DNA of 43,848 bases from a virus. The stretch lies in the IMG/VR virus record IMGVR_UViG_3300042564_006474, positions 1 to 43,848 of that record, one strand, 5' to 3'. A model generated the notes under the pieces. It did no database searches. It had not been told where the DNA came from and saw only the letters and a list, made by a program, of their open reading frames with translations. The translations under genes were made by a program, and so were the position numbers. This document shows, piece by piece, positions 7,737 through 14,172 of this stretch (positions are counted from its first letter, which is position 1; each line of letters opens with the position of its first letter).

Positions 7737-9728
7737 ATGGCCCGCTATCGTTCACCCGGCCTCTCCATGGCCTTGCCGCGCCGCACGCTGGAATACCTCC
7801 AGCGCGGCGCGAGCGAGGGCATGCGCAATGCCGAACTCTTTGACGCCACCTGCCAATTTCGCGACGCCGGTCACTCGTTCGAGGACACCGAGTCGCAACT
7901 GCTCGCCCGTGCCCTGGCAGACGGCCTGACTGAATCCGAGGCACGGACAACCATCCGCTCCGCGTTCAACCGGACGGCCCGCGAGCCGGTTGGCCCCGGG
8001 ACCAAACCGCACCATGCGGCACCCGCGCCAGCACCGAAACCTGCAACCCTGCCGGTGCCGGTCGATGACGGCTTCATCCGTCTGCTCGACGCCTGCTTTC
8101 AGGAAGGCGAACTCGTCGCCATTGCCCCGGCCGCCGAGTCGGACGACGGCGAGGTGATGCCCCGGCGCGGGGTCACCATGACCGTCACCGAGTGGAAGGC
8201 GAAGGTGGCGACCAAGGGCGGCATCGACCGTGTTTTCGGCACCAAGCTCGGACTGTTCCTGCGGATCAACCCGATGACCAAGGGCGGTGCCCGCAACGAG
8301 GATGTCACCGCGTTCCGTCATGTGCTGGTTGAGTTCGACCGCGACAACGACGGAAAACCGATCCCCAAGGCAGAGCAATACCACGCCATTCTCGCCAGCG
8401 GCATGCCGGTGGCTGCCCTGATCGACTCGGGCAACAAGAGCCTGCACGCGTGGATCCGGGTGGATGCCCCCGACGCCAAGGAATACGCCCGCCGCGTCGA
8501 GGTGATTTGGGCGTGGTTTTCCGGGATCAACCTGGACCGTCAGAACCGGAATCCCTCGCGCCTGTCGCGCTGCCCGGAAGGGTGGCGCACCGTGGACGGC
8601 GAGGTCCGCCGCCAGTCGCTGCTCGCCACCGGCTTCGGTGCCGAGTCCTGGGCGGCATGGGAAGCGGCACACGCCGGCTCCGACCTGCCGCGCATCGTCC
8701 CCGGCCATGCGTTCATGGCGAACCCGGAAGCCGAGCCGCCGCAGCTCGTGGATGGCGTGCTGCACCAAGGGGCGAAGATGGTCCTGGGCGGCCCGTCGAA
8801 GGCGCGCAAGAGCTGGTCCCTGATCGACCTCATGCTCTCGGTTTCGACCGGCAGCCCGTGGTGGGGATTCACGACCCGGCGCGGCCGGTCGCTTTACCTC
8901 AACTTCGAACTCCCTGCCTTCGCGCTACAATACCGGATCCGCTCCATCGCGGCAGCGAAGGGGATCGACGACTTCACCGGCTTCGACCTGTGGAACCTGC
9001 GCGGCCACGCGACCGACTTTTCCGCGCTCATTCCGAAGATCCTCGGGCGCATCCGCGACACCGGCTACGCCATGATCCTGATCGACCCGATCTACAAGGG
9101 CCTCGGTGCGCGCAACGAGAACGACGCCGGCGACATCGCCAGCCTGCTCAACGAGGTCGAGCAACTGGCCGCCAAGTCAGGAGCCGCCGTGGTCTTCGGT
9201 GCCCACTTCTCGAAGGGCAACCAGGCAGGCAAGGATGCCATCGACCGCATCGGCGGCTCGGGGGTGTTCGCCCGCGACCCCGACGTGATCCTGACCATGA
9301 CGCCGCACCAGGAAGACGACGCTCATGTCATTGACCTCACGCTCCGGGCCCTGCCGCCGGTGAAGCCGTTCGTGGTGCGCTGGAACGCCTCGCTCTTCAT
9401 CCCGGACCGCGATGCCGACCCGGAGCGCCTCAAGGCCGTCCAGGGCACGGAGAAGAAGGAGAAGGCCAAGGCGACCTACAAGATGGGCAGCGCGGCCGAC
9501 CGCTTCGGCAAGCTCATCGAGGACATGCCGCCGCTGAGCAACAGCGCCGTTCCGCAGGAGTCGGAGGTGGTCGAGTTCCTGTGCCGCCGGATCGAAAGCG
9601 AAGGAGGCACCTGCGACGTCCATGAAGCCAAGCGCATCTTTCTCTGTCTCGCCAACATGAAGAAGAATTCACCCGTCATTTTCGACAAAGCAACCCGCCT
9701 GTGGAGGGGGCGTCGCCATGGAGTTTGA
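7737..9728 (+). CDS. Primase-helicase (AEP-like domain plus RepA-type ATPase)
   Basis: This 663-residue replication protein has an N-terminal 80 residues (TLEYLQRGASEGMRNAELFD) resembling PriCT-like helical caps. Residues about 115-310 look like an archaeo-eukaryotic-primase-like domain: VLVEFDRD, SGNKSLHAWIRVDAP and NRNPSRLSRCPEG. Residues about 340-560 form a RecA-like helicase/ATPase of the RepA/AAA_25 type. Its Walker A is LGGPSKARKSW, with ELPAF, Walker B MILIDPIYKGL, GAHFSKG and a GSGVFARDPD sensor segment. It is probably the main initiator or replicative primase-helicase of the phage. An AT-rich, repeat-bearing island follows directly and could be the origin. An alternative start is M11. 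Confidence 0.85.
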   Translation: MARYRSPGLSMALPRRTLEYLQRGASEGMRNAELFDATCQFRDAGHSFEDTESQLLARALADGLTESEARTTIRSAFNRTAREPVGPGTKPHHAAPAPAPKPATLPVPVDDGFIRLLDACFQEGELVAIAPAAESDDGEVMPRRGVTMTVTEWKAKVATKGGIDRVFGTKLGLFLRINPMTKGGARNEDVTAFRHVLVEFDRDNDGKPIPKAEQYHAILASGMPVAALIDSGNKSLHAWIRVDAPDAKEYARRVEVIWAWFSGINLDRQNRNPSRLSRCPEGWRTVDGEVRRQSLLATGFGAESWAAWEAAHAGSDLPRIVPGHAFMANPEAEPPQLVDGVLHQGAKMVLGGPSKARKSWSLIDLMLSVSTGSPWWGFTTRRGRSLYLNFELPAFALQYRIRSIAAAKGIDDFTGFDLWNLRGHATDFSALIPKILGRIRDTGYAMILIDPIYKGLGARNENDAGDIASLLNEVEQLAAKSGAAVVFGAHFSKGNQAGKDAIDRIGGSGVFARDPDVILTMTPHQEDDAHVIDLTLRALPPVKPFVVRWNASLFIPDRDADPERLKAVQGTEKKEKAKATYKMGSAADRFGKLIEDMPPLSNSAVPQESEVVEFLCRRIESEGGTCDVHEAKRIFLCLANMKKNSPVIFDKATRLWRGRRHGV

Positions 9729-9953
9729 ACCCGCCATTTGCCCCCTGTTTGAACCCGCGTTTTGGTGCCTGTCAGGTCCTATTTCTATCAGAACAGACAG
9801 GATTATCATAAGGCACCTTATTAGCGACCTTATAGTCTTTTGTAAAAAGACAGCGCGAACAACCTTACGGATTGTCGCGCGCGCTGAGATGCTTGTTTTG
9901 AGAACAGCATCAGCGCTCATGATTTTGGGGTGTCGCCGGGAAGGAGGTTCAAA
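9729..9953. other. AT-rich island after the primase-helicase; possible origin or regulatory region
   Basis: Base composition drops sharply towards AT here. It holds an inverted repeat ATAAGG-CA-CCTTAT (9808-9821), a third CCTTAT box (9828-9833) and a 7-bp hairpin GTCTTTT-GTA-AAAAGAC (9835-9851). A direct repeat GTTTGAACCCGC (9723-9734 and 9747-9758) straddles the end of the primase gene. One frame (9718-9957, 79 codons) is open, overlaps both neighbours and ends in an ATGA junction. However, its codons (AGA, AGG, ATA, TTA, CTT) are unlike those of any phage gene around it, so I do not call it as a gene. Confidence 0.5.
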
Positions 9954-10241
9954 ATGAACCCACCGAAGAAACACCGGAAACGAACCCGGAGGAAAACCCG
10001 GACGTCACGCTACGAACACCTGTGGCCAGAGCTGGCATACATGCCTCGGCTCGACCATTGGCCGGATCGACCCGCGACCTTCAAACCGGAGCGCAGCCAG
10101 GTGCTCGCCTTCATCGTCGATGGATATGGCTGTGACCTGCGGGAAGCCGGCCGGATCTTCCAAGCGGCCAGGGATGCAGGCGTGATCCACTTCAACCCGG
10201 AAGTCCGGCAGTGGTGCGGCAGGAAAGGAGGTCAGCCATGA
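9954..10241 (+). CDS. Small basic hypothetical protein
   Basis: An ATG at 9954 is preceded by a strong Shine-Dalgarno (GGAAGGAGG, about 9940-9948), unlike most genes in this phage, and this decides the start over an in-frame upstream candidate at 9930. The 95-residue protein has a very basic N-terminus (KKHRKRTRRKTRTSRYEH) and a C-terminal alpha/beta part (VLAFIVDGYGCDLREAGRIF, VIHFNPEVRQWCG). The C-terminal part could be a small winged or HTH fold, but no family is recognised. It ends overlapping the next start by four bases. It may be a DNA-binding accessory of replication. Confidence 0.7.
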   Translation: MNPPKKHRKRTRRKTRTSRYEHLWPELAYMPRLDHWPDRPATFKPERSQVLAFIVDGYGCDLREAGRIFQAARDAGVIHFNPEVRQWCGRKGGQP

Positions 10242-10813
10242 ACTCCGACGACTACGCCAAAAAGCAGGCGAAACGCGATGCCGAATACGAGCGCGACTAC
10301 CGTGCCTGGGTGGAGTCATTGCCTGCGGAAGACCGGAAGAAGGTCGAGGCAGCCGGTCTGGGCAAACCCATGCTGGCACGCCACGGCAACGGAGCACCCG
10401 ATGGAGACCTGGCTGACTCGCCTGCGGCCAGCCACACGCCGGACATTGCCGATCTGGTCGATCATCGGGTGACCGATGATGACGAGGGGGACGAGACCAT
10501 CGTGATGGACGCGGCAACCCGCATGCTCCGCTCCCTGGTCGCCGATCTCATCGCCCAGGGGAACGCACGCCTCACGCTGGAGTGCCTGGCCGTCGCCCTC
10601 GGGCTCAGCATCTACAACGGCGACAGCATGAGCGACATCGCAAGGCGTCACGGCGTCACGCGTGCCGCCGTCTCGAAGCGGTGCGTTGACATCACCCGAA
10701 AGCTGAACCTCCTGCCATCCCGCGCCATGCGGAGCATCAAGGCCCGCCGCAGCTATCAGCGATCACAAATCAAAGCCAAAACCGTTCAACATGACATCAC
10801 TAGCTACCGCTAA
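10238..10813 (+). CDS. HTH protein with a sigma-region-4-like C-terminus
   Basis: The start at 10238 is chosen because GGAAAGGAGG precedes it and it overlaps the upstream stop by four bases; this gives 191 residues. The N-terminus is charged (DYAKKQAKRDAEYERDYRAW). The C-terminal third contains a clear helix-turn-helix, MSDIARRHGVTRAAVSKRCV, followed by a basic tail (KARRSYQRSQIKAK). This looks like a transcription regulator or sigma-like factor, perhaps for early-to-late switching. Its end overlaps the next gene by 23 bases. Family assignment beyond HTH is not possible by eye. Confidence 0.75.
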   Translation: MNSDDYAKKQAKRDAEYERDYRAWVESLPAEDRKKVEAAGLGKPMLARHGNGAPDGDLADSPAASHTPDIADLVDHRVTDDDEGDETIVMDAATRMLRSLVADLIAQGNARLTLECLAVALGLSIYNGDSMSDIARRHGVTRAAVSKRCVDITRKLNLLPSRAMRSIKARRSYQRSQIKAKTVQHDITSYR

Positions 10814-11399
10814 CAGCCCCAAGTTCACGCTCAGCCGCACGGGCATCGAGTTCCACGAGGAACTGACTTTCGACGAATGGAACAACCTCGGCAACGACCT
10901 GGTGCCGATGGCGAAGGCAATCGGGTTCGTCGTCGGAGATTGGCTCAACTATGGCGAGAAGCGCTACGGCGAGAAATACGTCGAGGCGCTCCGCTTGACC
11001 GGCCTGGCGATTGAGACGCTCAAGGTTTACTCGCACGTCGCCCGGAACGTTGAAAAGTTGTTACGTAACAACTTTTTGGATTTCCACCACCACAAGGTGG
11101 TCGCGAAACTCAAGGACCCCGACGAAAAGAAGAAGTGGCTTGAGATCGCCGAACGCGAGAAGATGAGCGTCACGCGCCTTCGGAAGTCCATCAACGCCGG
11201 CCGCCCGCTGACGCCTGATGAAGCCCGCCCGGACCCGGTCGAGCGAGGCCTCCCGACCCACCTGTCGATCCTCAATGAACTGCGCCGGTGGTGGATGCAT
11301 CAGACCGAAAAGCTGCCGGTCGATGAATGGGATCCGTCGTTCCGCGAGTCGGTGAAGGAAGACTTCAAATTGGTGGTCGAAATCTACGAAGCACTCTGA
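10791..11399 (+). CDS. Probable DNA-binding protein carrying a 24-bp palindrome in its gene
   Basis: This 202-residue protein has a helical N-terminal domain (TFDEWNNLGNDLVPMAKAIG, VVGDWLNYGEKRYGEKY) and then a putative HTH (ALRLTGLAIETLKVYSHVAR). It continues through KLLRNNFLDFHHHKVVAKL into a helical tail. The layout resembles phage and plasmid ParB/KorB-like or replication-control proteins. Codons for EKLLRNNF contain a perfect palindrome (11053-11076) that could be a binding site for this protein or another factor. No catalytic motif is visible. Confidence 0.7.
   Translation: MTSLATANSPKFTLSRTGIEFHEELTFDEWNNLGNDLVPMAKAIGFVVGDWLNYGEKRYGEKYVEALRLTGLAIETLKVYSHVARNVEKLLRNNFLDFHHHKVVAKLKDPDEKKKWLEIAEREKMSVTRLRKSINAGRPLTPDEARPDPVERGLPTHLSILNELRRWWMHQTEKLPVDEWDPSFRESVKEDFKLVVEIYEAL
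11053..11076. promoter_or_regulatory. 24-bp perfect palindrome inside a coding region
   Basis: Two 12-base arms, AAAAGTTGTTAC and its exact reverse complement, meet without a spacer at TTAC/GTAA. It encodes part of EKLLRNNFL in the 202-residue gene. A perfect 24-bp palindrome is far beyond chance in a window of this size. The AT-rich arms contrast with the surrounding GC-rich codons, which suggests selection at the DNA or RNA level (operator, intragenic hairpin). Confidence 0.75.
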
Positions 11400-11405
11400 T
11401 CCGCC

Positions 11406-11600
11406 ATGCTCATCCTGGCCGTCATCGCCCTGTCCATCATTCCGACGGTGCTGGTCCTCGCCTGCTGCGTCGCCAGTTCGCGGGCCGACCGACGGGCCAC
11501 AGAACTCATCAACCGCAGGGAGGGCCGGTGCCCCGGTGAGAGTCATACCCTCACCCCGGCGGGTTCAACTCCCGCCCCTGCAACCAACATCCAACCATGA
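11406..11600 (+). CDS. Small membrane-anchored protein whose 3' half overlaps a tRNA gene
   Basis: A 64-residue ORF begins MLILAVIALSIIPTVLVLAC, a single transmembrane helix or signal anchor, then a short polar segment (SSRADRRATELINRREG). Codons from about residue 37 onward coincide with the tRNA sequence at 11514-11586. The stop overlaps the next ATG (ATGA at 11597-11600), which argues for translation. The C-terminal residues may therefore be tolerated rather than selected. A lipobox-like LVLACC is present, so processing as a lipoprotein is conceivable. Confidence 0.5.
   Translation: MLILAVIALSIIPTVLVLACCVASSRADRRATELINRREGRCPGESHTLTPAGSTPAPATNIQP
11514..11586 (+). tRNA. tRNA with CAT anticodon and initiator-like acceptor, short D-arm
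   Basis: The sequence folds as a 73-nt tRNA with encoded CCA. Acceptor strands CGCAGGG and CCCTGCA pair except for a C1-A72 mismatch, the hallmark of bacterial initiator tRNA; the discriminator is A. The T-arm GCGGG-TTCAACT-CCCGC is perfect and canonical. The anticodon arm has loop GTCATAC (anticodon CAT at 11544-11546) on a TGAGA/CCTCA stem with an A-C closing mismatch. The D-arm is short and ambiguous (GGGC-CGGT-GCCC or CCGG-TGCC-CCGG), and position 8 is A instead of T. These oddities could lower tRNA finder scores. It overlaps a small ORF. Confidence 0.6.
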
Positions 11601-11803
11601 GCACGCCGGCCCAACGCATCATCCGTCTGCTCGACGAAGGGGCACGGTTCATGGTCGAACTGCCCGGACACGTCGCCATCGACCTGACGCCCGACGTGAT
11701 TGCCGCGATGGCTGAGAGCGGCAACCGGGAGCCGCGCTTGAAATCCGACATTCGCTGTGAAGACTCTCCCGCCGATGCCCCAGCAGCACCAGCTCACCGA
11801 TGA
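11597..11803 (+). CDS. Hypothetical 68-residue protein
   Basis: The ATG overlaps the previous ORF's stop (ATGA). The N-terminal half is a compact alpha/beta segment (AQRIIRLLDEGARFMVELPG, VAIDLTPDVIAAMAE). The C-terminus is Pro/Ala-rich and probably disordered. No family is recognised. The gene overlaps the following one by 29 bases if that starts at 11775. It belongs to the run of very small, overlapping early genes. Confidence 0.55.
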   Translation: MSTPAQRIIRLLDEGARFMVELPGHVAIDLTPDVIAAMAESGNREPRLKSDIRCEDSPADAPAAPAHR

Positions 11804-12155
11804 CCAGGAGCGGAAAGTCGCCCGCGTGGAGAAGCGGATTCGAACCAGCGACTATGGCGCACCGTCCGCAGAGTGGATCGAGAAGTCCAAGGCAAGGCCG
11901 GCACCCGCTGCCGCCGTCCGATTCGGGAAAGGCGACAGGACACTGCGGGTCGGCCACCGCTACGAGCGGGATGGCTGCTTTGTAGAAGGCCGCTGGGTCG
12001 TCATCCAGTCGCTGTGGATGATCCCGCAGATGGGCATCGTCGCCTGGGTCTGCTTTCCCTTGCTCAGGAGCCGCCGCCACACCTGGATGTTCGCCGGTGA
12101 CTTCATTGACGCGGAGTTTGAGCCCGACGAAGCCGGGGCGGATTCGAACCCGTGA
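11775..12155 (+). CDS. Hypothetical 126-residue protein
   Basis: No family is recognised. After a charged N-terminus (LTDDQERKVARVEKRIRTSD) it carries a Pro/Ala linker and a beta-rich C-terminal domain with many aromatics (VGHRYERDGCFVEGRWVVIQ, MGIVAWVCFP). The acidic tail is DAEFEPDEAGADSNP. The start at ATG 11775 is preferred; GTG at 11757 would add six residues. Neither has a Shine-Dalgarno. The previous gene's end overlaps it. Confidence 0.55.
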   Translation: MPQQHQLTDDQERKVARVEKRIRTSDYGAPSAEWIEKSKARPAPAAAVRFGKGDRTLRVGHRYERDGCFVEGRWVVIQSLWMIPQMGIVAWVCFPLLRSRRHTWMFAGDFIDAEFEPDEAGADSNP

Positions 12156-12281
12156 AGGAATCTATTGAACCCCAAGGTAGCTGGCAGGGACTTCCCCACC
12201 CGTGTCCATTTTACGTGAAATGCGCCACTGGCGCTTCCCACATAACGGCTGGCTCTCGCGTTGACTCCAGTCACGCGGGAA

Positions 12282-12614
12282 ATGGCTGCATCCCGCTTGG
12301 AATCAAGGTTTCTGCTGCTCTGGAGGGTGGCGCAAGGTCCGCCCCTGGAGCGGGAAGTGAGGTTCCACTCTTCCCGTTTGTGGCGCGCTGACTTTGCACA
12401 CGTTGCAAGCCGCACGCTGATTGAAATCGAAGGCGGAATTTTCCAGCGCGGAGCAGGTCGGCACAACCGGGGCGCGGGTTACGCCAAGGATGCCGAGAAG
12501 TATCTCGAAGCCGTGCTGGCGGGATGGACGGTGATCCGCCTGACCGAGAAGCAGCTCGAACTCGACTTCATCGAGCGGATCGTCGCCTGGATCAATACTC
12601 CTCGGGGAGCATGA
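12282..12614 (+). CDS. PD-(D/E)XK-type endonuclease domain protein (DUF559/Vsr-like)
   Basis: This 110-residue protein has the compact nuclease layout ESRFLLLW...WRADFAHVASRTLIEIEGG, then GRHNRGAGYAKDAEKYLEA and GWTVIRLTEKQL. The Asp (ADF), Glu (IEIEGG), GRH..G and GW.V.R elements match small Vsr/DUF559-like phage endonucleases. The start at ATG 12282 is chosen over TTG 12261 because it places the recurrent TTGAC element (12261-12265) 21 nt upstream. A 6-bp inverted repeat GCGCCA-C-TGGCGC (12222-12234) lies in the 126-base gap before it, which otherwise seems empty. It may act in recombination or host DNA degradation. Confidence 0.75.
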   Translation: MAASRLESRFLLLWRVAQGPPLEREVRFHSSRLWRADFAHVASRTLIEIEGGIFQRGAGRHNRGAGYAKDAEKYLEAVLAGWTVIRLTEKQLELDFIERIVAWINTPRGA

Positions 12615-12870
12615 CACAAGTCGAGCTGCGGTCCCATTCGGTGATGATGTAGATCCGCCGACCGCCCCCGAGCTTGTAGTGGCTGAGTATCCGGTCGCCG
12701 TGGATCAGGGCATCCTCGTTCGCCTGCTTGTCGCATTCGTCGAGATCACCCCAGTCGCCGCAGTGGTGACGGCGCATGTAGGACGCCAGGTCGATGCCTA
12801 GGGCGAGGGCACCGGGCGTGGCGACGGTCTTCCCCAGCGGGAAGCGTGGTTCCATGATTCGGTATGCCAT
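12592..12870 (-). CDS. Conserved small phage/plasmid protein (leftward)
   Basis: The 92-residue sequence has a recognisable conserved pattern: FPLGKTVATPGALALGIDLA, HHCGDWGDLDECDKQANEDA, then GGGRRIYIITEWDRSSTCVM and LPEEY at the end. This family is common on plasmids, integrative elements and phages, and its biochemical role is not known to me. It is the last of three leftward genes after the amidoligase and overlaps the 3' end of the rightward nuclease gene by 23 bases (tail to tail). Its position suggests co-transcription with the amidoligase. Confidence 0.8.
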   Translation of the reverse strand: MAYRIMEPRFPLGKTVATPGALALGIDLASYMRRHHCGDWGDLDECDKQANEDALIHGDRILSHYKLGGGRRIYIITEWDRSSTCVMLPEEY

Positions 12871-12876
12871 GGTCGT

Positions 12877-13158
12877 TCAGTCGTTGGAGTTGCCCCATTC
12901 CGGGTGGCGCTTGCCGGTGGCGATCAGGCCGGAAGCAAGCATGTCTTCGACCAGCGCCTTGGGCGGCCAGGCCCGGTGCGGCTTGCCGGTCTGCATCTTG
13001 GACGCCCGGGCAGTGGCACGGCAGTAGGACGGCAGGTCGGCTTCCGGGTTGAAGCTGTCATGTCGGAGCTTGGTCATCAGGTCGGTGGCATCCACGGCGG
13101 AGAATGTCGCGCCGTCGATGGTGTGGTATTCGGTGTTCATGGTGGTCATTGTCTTCAT
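12877..13158 (-). CDS. Hypothetical 93-residue protein in the amidoligase operon
   Basis: The protein begins MKTMTTMNTEYHTIDG and has a helical body (DATDLMTKLRHDSFNPEA, SYCRATARASKMQTGKP, KALVEDMLASGLIATG). It resembles small phage proteins of unknown function. Starts at 13158, 13149 or 13140 are all possible; the first leaves a 9-base gap after the amidoligase stop. It is six bases ahead of the next leftward gene. No catalytic motif is visible. Confidence 0.65.
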   Translation of the reverse strand: MKTMTTMNTEYHTIDGATFSAVDATDLMTKLRHDSFNPEADLPSYCRATARASKMQTGKPHRAWPPKALVEDMLASGLIATGKRHPEWGNSND

Positions 13159-13167
13159 GGTGGGAGA

Positions 13168-13974
13168 TCATGCAGCCAGTTTTTTGGCGCGGGCGGTGTA
13201 GAATTTCGTGAGGCCGCGGGCGTCGATGGCTTGGAAGAACCACTTCATGCGGCTCATTCCGATCCCGGTGTCCTCCGGGCGGTTGCGGACGGCGGCGGCG
13301 GATTCGGCAGCGTCAAACAGGCGGGCCATCAGCCGCACCCAGTTGGTGATCTTCTCGGGGCAGGTGGTTCCCGAGTGGTGCCGGACTTCGAGCGTCTGGT
13401 GGCGGAAGTAGGAATGAATGTTCAGCTTCCGGTAGCGGCAGGGATAGAGCGCCTTCATTTCCTCGATGCTGCGGCAGGCGTCGATCTTGCCGAACATCCG
13501 GGAGCATTGGCCGCGGTGGTCGCCCGCCCCGATGGGCTCGTGGGCCAGGTTGGTCTGGCAGTATTGGTTGGCGTTGCCCCGGCGGGAGGCAGGCTGGAAG
13601 GTGTCGAGCACGTCCTCGAACTTCAGCCACATCTTGAAGAGGTTCTTGATGCCCTTGAGGCTCATGCTGCGGGCGTCGAAGTGGACGTGGAATCCGCAGC
13701 GCTTGTCCACCTTGGCGCCGGCGGCTTCGAGTGCGGCGGCGGCGACCCGGACTTCCTCCAGACCGGCTTCGCCTTCGAGGACCGGGGAGACCAGTTCGTA
13801 TCCGCATGACCCGTCGCTCACGATCTTCCAGTGGGGAGTGGCCCGGTGGGTGTATCCCTCGAACTCGGCATTGATGCCGGCGGTCCGGAGGCTCATCAGG
13901 ACTTGCTCGGTGGTGACGGTGGAGAGGAACTCGATTTCGACTCCGAAGCGGCGGGACATCAGTGGCGTTGTCAT
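13168..13974 (-). CDS. Amidoligase (glutamine-synthetase-like COOH-NH2 ligase, Amidoligase_2)
   Basis: This 268-residue enzyme has the N-terminal RRFGVEIEFLS with its Glu-x-Glu, a KIVSDGSCGYELVSP segment and KVDKRCGFHVHFDARSMS (about residues 100-117). It also has RKLNIHSYFRHQTLEVRHHS, the pattern of phage and bacterial amidoligases that use ATP to form amide or peptide-like bonds. Substrates of phage members are largely unknown; protein or cell-wall modification has been proposed. The start at 13974 is fixed by a leader cassette immediately upstream that also precedes two other genes. A much longer upstream frame exists but would read through that leader. Two small leftward genes follow. Confidence 0.85.
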   Translation of the reverse strand: MTTPLMSRRFGVEIEFLSTVTTEQVLMSLRTAGINAEFEGYTHRATPHWKIVSDGSCGYELVSPVLEGEAGLEEVRVAAAALEAAGAKVDKRCGFHVHFDARSMSLKGIKNLFKMWLKFEDVLDTFQPASRRGNANQYCQTNLAHEPIGAGDHRGQCSRMFGKIDACRSIEEMKALYPCRYRKLNIHSYFRHQTLEVRHHSGTTCPEKITNWVRLMARLFDAAESAAAVRNRPEDTGIGMSRMKWFFQAIDARGLTKFYTARAKKLAA

Positions 13975-14020
13975 GTCTATCATCTGCCAGATCGGCACCA
14001 CCTGTCCATGGCTTTCTGTC
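13975..14020 (-). promoter_or_regulatory. Leader cassette copy A with nine-codon mini-ORF
   Basis: On the minus strand GACAGAAAG (14020-14012) is followed by a mini-ORF ATG GAC ... GGC AGA TGA (14009-13980, product MDRWCRSGR). Five bases then lead to the amidoligase ATG at 13974. Compared with copies B and C it lacks the ACGAAAAAAGA stretch before the mini-ORF. The conserved spacing, frame and ends support a functional leader that couples translation to the amidoligase gene. Confidence 0.65.
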
Positions 14021-14049
14021 CCCACTAACAAAAAGACGAAAGCCGCGTG

Positions 14050-14086
14050 ATTGGCACGCATCGTGTCACTCAGGCACCGTGCCAAT
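14050..14086. terminator. Candidate bidirectional terminator or operator between divergent genes
   Basis: A perfect nine-base inverted repeat, ATTGGCACG (14050-14058) and CGTGCCAAT (14078-14086), encloses a 19-base loop. T-rich tracts follow on both strands: GTGTTGTTTTT on plus, GGCTTTCGTCTTTTTG on minus. It sits between two divergent leader cassettes, where an operator for both is an equally good reading. Confidence 0.45.
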
Positions 14087-14113
14087 GTGTTGTTTTTCGG
14101 ATATGTGATAACT

Positions 14114-14172
14114 CCGACAGAAAGACGAAAAAAGACATGGACAGTGGTTGTGGGACTGGCAGATGAGGGACG
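14114..14172 (+). promoter_or_regulatory. Leader cassette copy B with nine-codon mini-ORF
   Basis: A purine-rich stretch (CCGACAGAAAGACGAAA, 14114-14130, then further A and G) leads to the mini-ORF ATG GAC ... ACT GGC AGA TGA (14137-14166, product MDSGCGTGR). Its stop flows into GGGACG and the ATG of the next gene at 14173. The TGAGGGA overlap means the mini-ORF ends within the Shine-Dalgarno of the real gene. It matches copy C for 29 bases before and 16 bases after a 15-base variable core (the first base of that core is C in neither flank). Confidence 0.7.

Noticed and set aside
9669-9974. Leftward 101-codon ORF across the AT-rich island
   Set aside because: It overlaps the primase gene and the next gene antisense, with no RBS and low-complexity composition.
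12122-12150. Reverse-strand T-arm-like sequence GGGTTCGAATCCGCCCC suggesting a second tRNA
   Set aside because: Only two base pairs of the T-stem form (the next pairs are G-G and C-C), and no acceptor, anticodon or D-arm can be folded around it.
12261-12266. TTGAC elements interpreted as ordinary sigma-70 -35 boxes
   Set aside because: Start codons lie only 19-22 nt downstream, where the -10 box would be, and no TATAAT-like sequence is present at most sites.
12152-12391. GTG-started 79-codon ORF after the 126-residue gene
   Set aside because: It overlaps the nuclease gene in another frame over its last third and has no domain-like sequence; the TTGAC and ATG at 12282 explain the region better.
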